Positions 38,695 to 49,802 of a stretch of 64,000 nt of DNA are shown piece after piece; positions within the stretch are counted from its first letter, which is position 1; each line of letters starts with the position of its first letter. Position numbers and translations under genes: made by a program. The DNA comes from Prorocentrum cordatum (lineage: Eukaryota; Sar; Dinophyceae; Prorocentrales; Prorocentraceae), in NCBI GenBank assembly GCA_963575745.1, contig CAUYUJ010012669.1, positions 32,501 to 96,500 of the forward strand, written 5' to 3'. The notes beneath the pieces are model-generated. The model made no database searches, was not told where the DNA came from, and worked only from the letters and a program-made list of their open reading frames with translations.

Positions 38695-38867
38695 GCAAGG
38701 TCGATGCTTGGGATTTGGAAGCTGATCGGCGCCTCGGGGCGTTATTCTCGCGCCCGTAATTCTGCGTGCCGGGATCGTGAAAGAGACTCGTGGACCGTTG
38801 TCGACACGGCCTCGAAGCCCATGCCTGGTGCAGAAGGATGGGGAGACGGATGACGAGCAAGAGGAGG

Positions 38868-39490
38868 AGGAAGAGAAGGAACACAGTGAGACAGATGAGA
38901 AGGGGCACGATGTGGAGTGACAGAAGCGGACCCGATGGTGGTGATGTTAAGAACGATGGGTATGATGACGACGAGATGACGATGTTGGCAATGGTGTTGT
39001 TGTTGCTGCTGATGATGATGCTTATGATGATGATTATGATGGTGATGCCGATTGCGATGATGATAACACTGATGCCGATGAGGATGACGATGACGATGCT
39101 GATGCTGATTATGCTGTTGATACTGATTTTGATGTTGTGAATGATGAGGATGATGACGACAACGACGCCGATAATGATGACAATCATGATGATACTGTCA
39201 ATGACGACTATGGTGACGACGATGACGATGATGTGATGCTAATAATGTAGTGGTTGGTGACGATGACGGCGATGCTGATGATGTTAGCCGTGAGGATGAG
39301 AAGGGGGCAGTGCTGATACTGATGCTGATGATGCTGCTGCTCCTGATGATGTCGACGACGATGACGATGCTGCTGATGATGATGATGATGAGGATGACAA
39401 GGATGATGATGATTGTGGTAATGACAACGATTATGCTGATGTTGGTGATGCTGGTGATGGAGAATCCGATGATGATAATATTGATGATTA
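38868..39490 (+). repeat. Degenerate GAT/GAC trinucleotide region
   Basis: Dense GATGATGAC, CTGATG and GACGATGAC words in several phases. Frames through it are Met/Asp/Ile-rich low complexity and are not taken as genes. Confidence 0.9.
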
Positions 39491-39779
39491 ACGTCGGAAT
39501 CGCATATTTCATCAACGGCCGCCTCTCCATGGACACCAAGGGGGTTTCTCAACGAGAGGCCTTCGAAATGCTATAGATGCAGCAGAAGATGAACGCCATG
39601 CTGGCTTGCGTCGTTTACCCAAACTCAATAGTGGAGGGATGTGCACGCAGTCTTTACCGACAGGTCGAGAGCTTGGCGGCGAAAACGGATACGCACGGAG
39701 ACGTGTTAAGGAGATCTTCAAGTTGGGTAACGCCCTTAACAAACGAGGAGGAATACAGGCGGAGGCGGCATAGGCACGC

Positions 39780-40696
39780 CCATCAGCGAGTTTAAGGCCT
39801 TCCAGAACCTCGAGACTTTTACCGGCGACAGCTAAATTCAGAGAGTGGGAGGATAAGTTACTTACCGCTCTAGCGCAAGTCCAGTTTATTGATGATCGAC
39901 CAATCAAGTTTTCAACAATAAATTGGAGACGATGGGCGGAGTCACTTCTGAGGAGGACCCGGAAGACTTGCTACGGGTTCTGAATGGGCGATAAAGCATG
40001 CTGGGTACCAGGAAACCACCGCGGTCAGACAGCAATTGGAAGACGATGAAGTGGAAGCCGAGTTTACGGACGAAACCATGAACAAATTGGACGAGGACCC
40101 CGGGTTCGTCCTTCACCGAAAAACTTGAAGGACTTGACCTACGCGGCAAGCTCAAATGATTAACGGACGGAGATAGACGTGCCGCATGCCAGAAGATCTA
40201 CAAGTACGTCTTGGCAGTCACCGGTGTTACGCTGGCGCAGCAAATGCCACGGGCCATGAACCCTGAACGTCCCAACGGCCTTAGTAAGGTGTCGGGTAAA
40301 CTGGGGAAGTGGAGCGCGAGGGTGCGGGCGTTATAAAAAAATGACTGGCGCACGTTTTGCCCATCCCTTTCAGGGTTACTGCCCTCCGCGTGATCATGAA
40401 CCGTGCGATCGAGTCCTTTGGCGAATGGCAGCAGGGACTTTAGTGTTTGCCCGATGGTCAGACACGCACCCGAAACTCCACGCTAAATGTGAAGATTGGG
40501 CCAGGAAGGAAAAGTTAAGGCTGATACCAAACGCGGCGACGGGCGATGTGGGCGCGGTCACCAAAGAAATAATAGACTGTCTCAAATGTAACAACTGCGG
40601 TGGATTCGGGCACTGGGCCAAGGACTGTAGGAGGCCCCCGAGTTACAACGGCGGAGGGAAAGGAGGTGAAGGAGCAAAGGGCAAAGGGAGCTACTG
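39780..40696 (+). pseudogene. Ty1/copia-like Gag remnant with zinc knuckle
   Basis: Decayed capsid and nucleocapsid region of an LTR retrotransposon. Across shifting frames one reads a Gag-like block with NLETFTGDS and FREWEDKLLTAL (39780-39880), then, in the longest intact piece (40341-40694), a C-x2-C-x4-H-x4-C knuckle in CNNCGGFGHWAKDC followed by a Gly/Lys-rich tail. Several in-frame stops and at least one frame change separate the pieces, so it is not functional. The FREWEDKL block is typical of copia Gag proteins. Confidence 0.7.
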
Positions 40697-43439
40697 AACC
40701 ACATGGGGCAACTACCTAACGGGGAGGCACGGCGGCAAAGGTCAAGACCGAGGTCAGAGCAGTTACGGCGGCGGAAGATTCGCCCCGCACGCTGATCGCG
40801 AATGTTGCATATGCGGAAGCATGGGGCGCATATACCTGCCCAGAGTCTGCCGACATGGTAGGGCAAAGACGCTGGGGGAGTCTGAAGCACGCCATGCTCG
40901 GGCTATCTCATGACTGTGACTCCGCGGGGTAAATGAGCCAGGAGGATCGAATTGGGCCATTAGCTCTGCAGGGCCACCAACTACTGCCGAACAGCCCGAG
41001 GAACGGAACAAGCATAGGTGCGAGAAGAAAAGGAGTAACAGACTCGAGGCAACCAACGCGCGCAAACTTAACCCATGACGCCAAGATGGGAACAGCTGCA
41101 ATCATGCAGATCAATCGATTCGCAATTTCGCCAAACATGGCAGCCGCAGTTGGTTGCAGAAGCGCCGGGGCCTGGGGCTCGCGGGGCGCCTGGGAGAGCG
41201 CTCGGGAAGTTTGCGCGTTGCCGCGGGTCGACGAGAATACCGAGACCGCCCTCGTTGCTGTGGGCTCCTGTGAACATCGCGCCGCTGGGCTTCGTAAGGT
41301 CGGCGTTTACTTTCCAATCAAAACGGCCAGTGCGTCCAGGAGCGGCAGGCATTGCAGCGCGGCCAACGGGGCCATCGTCGGGAACGGTGGGCGGAGAGTG
41401 AGCGGACGTCGGCATGCCTATTCAGGTTACTGATGTTGAGAAGGCATCGGGCTCCGCCCGAAAAATGATGGAGCCGGGCAACCGAAAAGTGCTTTGCCGC
41501 GACGACAGTGGTGGGCCGCGCATGCGCGTTGAACGCGTTGCCAATGCCAGCGGCAATGCAACGGCAGTCCGTGAAACGAGCTGCTCAACGCCACGATGGT
41601 AGTTCCTGTGGGCGGCGGAATCGACGTCAGCGAGGTCCGCGGAGTTCCCGAGAAACAGGAGTCAGAAAATTGCGCGAGGACGGGGCCCTCGACGGCCCGC
41701 CGCCTGTAAGGCCCTGAGACAAAGACGGGATTCGCGCGGTTAGTAGTGGCGATGGGAGCGGATGCGGGGGCAGCGAGTTGAGCGGCGTCGAGGATGCGCC
41801 CACGGGCGAGGAGGCCGAGCTGCCGTCGGGAATTCGCTGCAGCGCGCGACCAAGTAAGGGGGGAGTGGAAGGCCGCAACGCCATTCATCTGCCTCTCCGC
41901 AGCTGGCGCCCCCACTGCGTTAGAGGAAAAGCAGGGGGGCGGAGCCGCTGCGCAATGCGAAGGGCGCGCGGGAATGATTGCCAGTCGCGCGCGCGGATTA
42001 CCGGGCCCCATGCAGTGGAAGCGGCTCGCGACATGATATGTTCAAATGGTCACAAGAAGGTGATGCGTAAAGTAATGGAGATTGGATTATTACCGCTCTC
42101 GCTCAAAGATGCCAAGACCGCTTCCAGTAGCCCAGAGATGGGCGCGGAGGTCAGCCCGGTTGGCGGCTCGCAGACCAACGACGACATTGAGCGAGTTGTT
42201 CGAGAGCGCGCCAGCCGCCCGCTGCAAGACAGAATTTGGTGAATTTCATATTGCTATGGCATGGTTAGTTGCGCGTGCCTCACCCTTGTTTCTGAACAAA
42301 TTCGCGTGGAAGATGCCGGCGTAGAATTTGCAGCCAGGGATTGCCCGAATTCGGCGAGTGCGTCGCGCGCTCTAAGATTCCTCTTCGCGAAGGGCGAGAA
42401 TCGCTAGATTCGGAACCGGAAAGCGGCTGTCACCTGGGCATTCGCGACAAGAGCCAGGAGCTAATCGCCGGCACCCCGGCGGGGGCAGTCAAGGCGCGAG
42501 GTTCCCGACGCGAGGCGAGTGGCGAGGAGGAGTGGGATCTGGGCGAGATTGTCAAAATGAAGGATTACCCCAGCAACCTGATTCTGGCGCTGCCAGTCCG
42601 AAAGTTCAACCCAGAATTGCGGCGCCCACGTCATTGCCGGCGACGGGGCGCGCCGAAGTTGAAGTTGCAAGCCGGTTGCTCGAGGCGCTGCGGTTGGAGA
42701 AGAGGAGTGCCTCAAGGTGGGATCCCGCGCCAGCTTGTCGCGGATGCTTTGGAATTGCGCTTGGTGGTTCATCGCGTGGACCGCGCTCCAAGGAGCGTCG
42801 GGGGCGAGTTATCGAATGGCCGAGGAGGCAGGGCGGCCCCAGAGTTCGCGCGGGACTGACGGTTGGTCAACTTCGACAAGAGCCCAGAGGCCACCGAACA
42901 GAAGAGGACCAGCCAAGCAAGCCGGAGAGAAGGCCCAGACTTAACGCGCCCCCGCCGCAGGCCGCGAAGGTGGACTCACTGGAAGACTGGGCCATGGGAG
43001 GAAGTAGAGTAATACGTCAACATCAAAGACCGCGACGAAATCTCAAGTGTCCCGCAGGTGGGGACTACCCTGCGGACTCGGACAGGCGCAAGAGCAAGCG
43101 CGCTACTCGCGCCATAGACGTGGGCGGGGAGATCGCGGGGCATGGCGACATGCGGAGTGGGCAGAACAGGGAGGACCGATCAACAATTTGAACGATCCTT
43201 TTGGCCATGAGCGGGCTGGATAAACAGAGTTCTATATTGATGGGGATCTCGCAGTCAACTTGGATGCAGACCCGAAGTGACCAGGCAATCAACGAGCTGA
43301 GGATCATGATGAAGAGGACCAATGCGCACGCAAACGCAACAACGCATCAATATTGGTTGGAACACGCTGGCATTTGAAGCGGACGTCGTCGAATGGTTAA
43401 TGGGGTCGGAGTGCGATGCCACTCTACAGTTGAACTGGG
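40697..43439. other. Unassigned, probably eroded retrotransposon sequence
   Basis: Lies between the Gag remnant and gypsy-like knuckles. Short frames only; no protease, integrase or RT motif could be identified with confidence. Confidence 0.4.
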
Positions 43440-43660
43440 CGAGGAGAGCCGTTGGACTCCGCGGCAAGGGCCTGCAAGGAGTTCAAACACACGCAGAAGA
43501 AGCATATTCCCTGGTCAGCATTGCCAGCGCTGCGGGGAATATTGGCATCCTTCCCAGGCTTGTCATGGATTTCACGGCCTGCGATCCGCACGGTGACCCC
43601 TTTGGCTTCTACTGCGCGAAGGTGGGGCACCGGCGGAAGGTATACTTTAATTCCATGCTG
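43440..43660 (+). pseudogene. Gypsy-like Gag zinc-knuckle remnant
   Basis: One frame gives HCQRCGEYWHPSQACHG, a perfect C-x2-C-x4-H-x4-C knuckle (about 43515-43570). A second frame just downstream gives FYCAKVGHRRKVYF, which resembles a second knuckle with its last Cys changed to Tyr. A basic KEFKHTQKKHIP stretch precedes them in a third frame. Paired knuckles separated by a CPA-type linker are typical of Ty3/gypsy and related LTR elements. Frameshifts show it is dead. Confidence 0.5.
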
Positions 43661-45358
43661 CCTTGCCCCCGATAGTGGGCCCCGCGAGTCAAAGGGTCGG
43701 GGGGGACTTGGGGGGGTTATCGAGCGCCGTGCCAAACGCCGTGCATTCGCAATGGAGCTCTGCGCAAGCCGAAGGCGCTGTGCGCGTTGAGTTCTTTTCG
43801 AGCACCCCGCGGGTGCATCCTGTTGGAACGCCGCCCCCCTTCAGAGGTCACTTTGGAAAGATGGTGCTCGGTTGCGCGATGGCGGCGCGTGCTGCCGCGG
43901 CCTGTGGCAAGCGGTCAAAGGGGGGGGGCTGTTCATCGGCTACCCATTAGGTTCGCCACGAACAGCAGTTATATCGGCAGCGGGCAAAGCTCGCGTTGCA
44001 GGGCAGAGCAGGCGCGTGGAGTCGCCCGGGGGCGGTCGCGCCGGGAGTTCGGAGATTTGCCGGGGCAAGCTGCGCAACGCCATGCCGACCGTGGCCCGAA
44101 GTGCAGGCTGGAGCGGGCGCGCGCAGATATCGGGACCTTTCGCGTCGCTATCCCTGGTGGGGCCGGGCCGCCGTGGAGCTCGCGCGTCAGCGGAGTTGCT
44201 GGAGATCTAGACAGCGGCAAAGTCACGGGGGACAGGTCAGTCAATTTGACTGTAGGACGCGAGCGGAGGCGCGAATTTAAAGGGGGACCCAGACACATCG
44301 GCGCGAGCGTTGTGTAGGTAGGAGGCAGCCAGAGAAGTCAAACCGAGCAAGTGGGGGGCGCCCGAGGCGGTCGCGCGATGGGCGGATGAAAGCAGTTGGC
44401 ACGTGCGAGGGTCGCGGTGAACATGGGAACGTCGAGCCCGCTAGTAGGAATGACCTACTTGTTGTACGTTGCCAAGAAAACTGCCATGCACATGCCTGGG
44501 GTAACGATAGATGAAATAGGCTTGACCCAGCTTTACCATTAAGCATCGACAGGGGGAAATGGAGCAGTTCAGACAACGCGCAGTTCACGAGAATGCGAAT
44601 GCAGAGGTGTGTTGGGCAATTACAGCCAAGGGGCCGATCGGCACAAGAAGGAATGATATCAACAAAGGAGACGCATGCAGCCCTGATCATGGATCCAGGT
44701 TAGTGTCTCAGCAAGTTAATGCAGCCCCGAATGGGATGCATAATGAACATTCGCGGCTGCGCCTCGACCAGAAGCCCAGACCTTATTGTTCTCGAGTGCG
44801 GTGACGGAGGGAGTAGGATTCTCACCGAGGCGAACGTGGGAAAGGTCTCAAGGGGTTCGTCGGCGCCAGGCGGGCTTACCTCGATGCCCCTGGAAAAAAA
44901 AAAAAAAACAGATATGCGCATTTCATTGTCCGCGGAGGTTTGCGATCCAGACATGCGCGGCGTGCTATCTACATCCAAGCATGGGGCCAGAGGTGCCGCC
45001 CGTGCTTTGAAGGATTGCCGCGTGGACTTTGCAAGGCCAATTTGTTTTACCAGTGGCGTGCCATCGCCGTGTGTGCGCGAGCGCAAAATTAGAATGCGTT
45101 GTTTCGTTGTGTGCGGCGATGACTTCTCTTGTTTGGCAGCGGCCTTGGCCTCGGCTGGTTCGAGTTGATGGCGCGCGGAAGGTCGGGGCCTGGGGGGGGG
45201 GGGGGGCGAGAAGGCGATTTGGATTCTTGGCGGAATCGCGGCGCGGGCGTGGGATGGTTCCCGGCGCGAGGCAGATCAGAGGCGCGCGGATATAATCGCG
45301 ACGGAGTAAGGATTGCAGGAGAGCGAAGTACAGACAGAAGAGCCATTCGAAAAGGTAC
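43661..45358. other. Unassigned region
   Basis: No motif recognised. An A13 run lies at about 44888-44902 and a G run at about 45195. Confidence 0.4.
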
Positions 45359-45419
45359 TTGTGGATGAAGGAGATGAGGAGGAGTTGCCACTGCACATGG
45401 CCAATCAGCGTCAGGCTGC

Positions 45420-45760
45420 GACCGCTGCCGCCCCAGGATCGATCAGACATCCAGTTGTCGGTTGAAGAGCTGGCCAGGAATATGGCAAAGCCTGCGACCG
45501 GTTCCTGGAAGAGTTTGATTAAACTAGGGAAGTACTTCAAGACGCATGATAGGTCGATTGCCTTTTACCAGCCTGAGGACAAGCCATGTGAAGTGACAGC
45601 GCAGATGGACACATGCTATGCCGGGCTTACGAGAACAAGGAGTCAACAAGTGGGGGTAGTGATGCGTGGATTTCTTCATATAGTAAAATATTCGAGCACA
45701 GCGCAGAGCGCAATAGCATTATCGACCGAGGAGGCAGAGCTTGGGATTGAATGGGGCACC
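45420..45760 (+). pseudogene. Ty1/copia-like RNase H remnant
   Basis: Part of a 150-codon open frame (45359-45811). It reads DRSDIQLSVEELARNMAKP, then KSLIKLGKYFK, QMDTCYAGLTRTRSQQVGVV and STAQSAIALSTEEAELG. This order matches the end of copia RT and the copia RNase H: an RPD..FAV..LAR-type block, the DADWAG block with TR.S, then S.KQ..IALSSAEAE. The second Asp of the DADWAG block appears replaced by Cys and the start is lost, so the domain is inactive. It may belong to the same dead element as the Gag remnant 5 kb upstream. Confidence 0.75.
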
Positions 45761-45959
45761 AGTTGGTTTAGGATTGCAGTCGGTACTGAAGGTTTCCCAA
45801 CCAGTGCTTGAAGGGGCCCCAGCGGAGATTGAACAATTTTGCGAAAGTGCGGGGCCGATTTCAGTGGGCAGTCGGGTTCCCACGTTCCCGGTTCCAAGTT
45901 CCCGAATCCCGACTCCGTCTTTCGGGCCGATTTTGGTTGGTGGCGGGCATCCCGGTTCC

Positions 45960-46145
45960 CTTGTTTCTTGGTCGATTTGCTGATCCATCGGTCTCTCCAT
46001 CGACCTCATTACCCACCGCTCTATCGATCTTTCAATCGAAATCACAATCGATCTCACAATCGATCTCACAAGTGACAGTGCGATAGAACGCACGAGCGAT
46101 CTCACGATCGACCTCGCGATCGGTCTCATTGAACCGATCGACCTT
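45960..46145 (+). repeat. GATCGATC-rich short tandem array
   Basis: Degenerate 10-14 base units around TCGATCTCACAA, many containing the palindrome GATCGATC or ATCGAT. Confidence 0.8.
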
Positions 46146-49100
46146 AACCAACGTCTTCACTATCGAATGCATTAAATGTTTCACCATCGATCTCACAGCG
46201 GACCGAGATCCACGTCGCCGTTTTCCAAACTATATGTTGTTTGTTTTTTCTCTGGTGCAATTATCGAAATCGAAAGCCGTCTTGAACTTGAGCGATGCCG
46301 CTGCAGCCGTAGTCTATAGTCATAGCGAGCAGGCGAGGGTTAGGTAAAGTGAATCGCATCGAAGCATGTCAAGTGTGATTGCAAGAGAGACAGAGAGAGA
46401 GGGATATTCAGAGTTTCTGGTTGCGAGATTGGCACGCGGGAGCACGTAGCAGATTGATTCACACAATGCTTGCGCAAAAGTGGCATGATCATGCGTCTGA
46501 TTTTTGTCGAGCAGACAGCGCGCGAGGGCCAGCGCAGCCTGGCGCCTGCGACGGAGTGCGAGCATCCGCGGCAATCTCGGCTAGCTCCGGCTTTTTCCGA
46601 GGAGTCCCTCTCACGACTACCACCTCGTTCTTCTTCCCGCGGGTCTGATTGTCAATGGCCCAGGAGACGCCTCGCGCTGCGACCGATGGGCGCGCGGGGC
46701 CTCGCGGCGCCGGGCCAGGCCATTATCGAGGTGGAACGCGGCGCGCGGGAGTTCATTACTTTCGCCGGGGTCGTCTATCTGAACGTCGCCGTTCTGGCTC
46801 AGAACGCCAGCGCGGCCATCGCGCATTGCGTCGATGAAGTGGAGACCGCGCGAGAGCAGGCCGATCCTGTCAACGGTGAAACCTTCGGGGAGCGAGGCCA
46901 ATTTACAAAGACCTCATGGGCCCTACTCGCGCCGACGACAAGCTCGCTCAACAGAAGGGGGAACGTGGCCAGCCAGCTCGCGGCGATTATCGACCGCACC
47001 GGGGACCTTCCCTTGAAGGTGAAGGCCCTTCACGAGTCGAAGAATGCCGCGGAGAATGCGACCTTAAACGTCGGCGGATTGCTGGCAACATTGAGGCGCG
47101 CGTCGCACAGGGCGCAGAGGTGCAAGACGCGCTCGCCGATCGCCCGCCGGAGCCCGCGCGCCCGGATTGAAAAGTCTAGGCGGGAGTCATTGTCGACGCC
47201 ATTGCCGATGGGTTGACATATGCGGGCGAGACATTGCGCGTCCCCACGCTTAAGCGCCGCGCAGATTTACTTAGGGTTCCGTCAGGGACAAAGCTCACTA
47301 GAGGCGCCGGGCCTCGTTTCCTTCAGCGCCAGCCTTCTCGCAACAAGATTGCCGCTCCACCTGCTCCCCCAGCAGCTCCGCCTTCTCCCCGGGCCGCCCC
47401 GAGGCCGAACGTTGCCGCGGGTGGCAGCAGTAGCGGCGGGAGGTCCCGCTGGCCCCGCGGAGGCCCCCACGGGGGGTCCCCGCATTCGGCGCGGCCGGCG
47501 GCGCTATCGGGCCACATCGACCAGCCCGACCTGCTGCTGCAGCACCGGAGCTGGCAAAGGACGCACTCCTGAGGTCCGTGAGCGCGTCGCCGAAGTCATT
47601 GAAGGCCTCGACAACCGGGAGATTGACGAGGTTGACATGTTGGCGATGGATATCGTATGGATATCTTTGGAATGCCCAAGCTCAGCGCGATGTTCGCATG
47701 CGTTAAAGGTTCGCAGTTTCTCGAGGTGGAGCGCGAGTTCCACGGCCCCAGCTTCCAGGCCGAACCAGATGATCAGATGGCTTTGATTGGCTCGCCAAGG
47801 CGGTCAGGCACTTTCGGCGTTGCTTGTCTGGCGACTGGCACTTGCGTCGGGGGGGGGGCTTCGACCGCGAAAACGTCAATCGGTATCAAACGTTCGAGCG
47901 CGCGTTCGGCCTCCACGCCAATGGCTCATTGCCTCATGACGCCTTCAAAGGCCCCATCATCTGGCTCGACGCGCCCCCACCTTCCGGCAGGATGGGGCAT
48001 GGGCGCCGGGTAAACGAGGTCACGCGCGCGCCGCCGCTGATGCCGGAGGGGCGCCGCGGCGCCACTGGCAATAACAGGCTGAACAGTGCTTGGCTCCAAG
48101 ACGACGCGGTGCCCGACACTCAGGCGCGCGTCGACTGGGTGCACGAGATGCAGGACCTCACTCTCGTAAACATTTTGATGCGATGTTTCGGCGTGCTCTG
48201 GCCGGGGAACTGCGCCATCGTGTCCGTCACCAACCATGATGAACTCTCATTTTATACAATCGCTATAAGATTCATGACTGAGGAGCTTGCTCAGGTGTTG
48301 ATGAAAGTGGCGGGTGGGCTCCATCTTGATTACAAGCAGTATCGTACTCTCCGGCTCACTACTACCAGTGCTTCAACGACCAGGAGATGCGGCTTAAATT
48401 GGGCCGGCGCCCTTCGGAGTAGCGCAGCACCTGGTTCACCGCAAGACCGAATATAGTACGCAAGATGTGGGGCATTAGCGGGAGAGGCTTTCCTCGCCGC
48501 GATATACTTGGCCGTCGTTGCAAGCGCCGCGAGAGCCTCTCCTGGCAGGCCCAATTCACGACGCACGACTACAAACGGGCAGCAATGATTATGATTATTT
48601 AACCCGCGGAGTGAATATGATCACCTCAAACACTAATCTCAATCCGTTTCTGTCGCCGTGCATCTGCGCCCCAGGCGCGTCTTACTGGTCAGCCCGGGGC
48701 ACTTGCCACCCCCGCAACGACTTTGCCATTCGTCAGAGGGGCAGAGGACAATGGGTTAACGAAGAGGAGAGGGGCCAGGCGCGTGACGACACCACTTACA
48801 CGAGCGCTGCCCAGAGGGAGCGCCGTGGCCCCCGTTGCCGCTCGAGAACTCCGGGCCGCCATGCCGCGCGGGAGCAGGCGGAGAGGGCGGCCTCGCGGCT
48901 GCCGAGGCGCTACCGTGATTAACGCACCATCAGGCAGCTCATCTGGTTTCTTCTGCATCAGAACCTCATTAACAATATCGCGCATTCTCTCATCCCTCTC
49001 GCACTACCTCGTAGGAGCGTTTAGCTGAGTTGCGCGCGCATGTTGAGATTTCTGACTTGTTGAATGAGAGGGTCGGCGCATTATTCGAGAAAGTAGACAG

Positions 49101-49619
49101 TCAAATTTAAACAAGGCCAACTCTTTTCTTTGTAAATCTGTTCGGCGCCACGTTATTTTGTTCCGAGCGCCATGCGCACCATTTAACTGGCATTTCAATT
49201 GGCGCGGCGAATGCACTAGCGAGAAACCTCACGCGGATTACTTTGGTACGTCTCCCCATAGATGCCGAATTCTATCACTGACATCTCTTTTGTTGCTCCA
49301 ACGGCGGCGCCAGCCGAAGGAAGGGGGGTGTTAAATTATGGAAGGGCAACTTGGGAGGCATAGTGATACATATGAGTAGAGCAGCTGTCGTTACCTTCGC
49401 AGGGGATGCAAACGCGCGCAATGACGCTGAATCCGTCTGCGTATTTCGCAGGGGGGAGGAGGGGCGGGAGGAAGAGGAGGAGGGGCAGCAGCAGCACCTG
49501 ACCCTCAGGGCAGGGATGGTTCCAGACTATACGGCTACCTATCAGCTAGCGTGTTTCTACATCAGCAACTTGTTTTGTTTGGCTGACGTGCGCGCACTCA
49601 TGCGCCCTTTCTTCCCCCC
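46146..49619. other. Unassigned region with two protein-like open frames
   Basis: Open frames of 248 codons (46470-47216) and 210 codons (47824-48456) have less skewed composition than their surroundings, and the second continues in feel from another frame at 47657-47800. I do not recognise either, and neither has a convincing start. They could be decayed coding sequence. The rest shows nothing. Confidence 0.35.
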
Positions 49620-49802
49620 AAATTGTTTTTCCGAATTTTATTATCAGTCAACGACTGTCGGGAGCGGCAGGCGTCAGCCTCCCGCTCAGATGGACGGCGC
49701 GCGGATGTCGCCGCCGTCCTTCGCGCAGTCCACGGGGCAACCGTGGCCGTCGGTCTGGTGCCTCCTTGCAGCCGTCGATCAAGATCTGTTCGACAACTGC
49801 AT

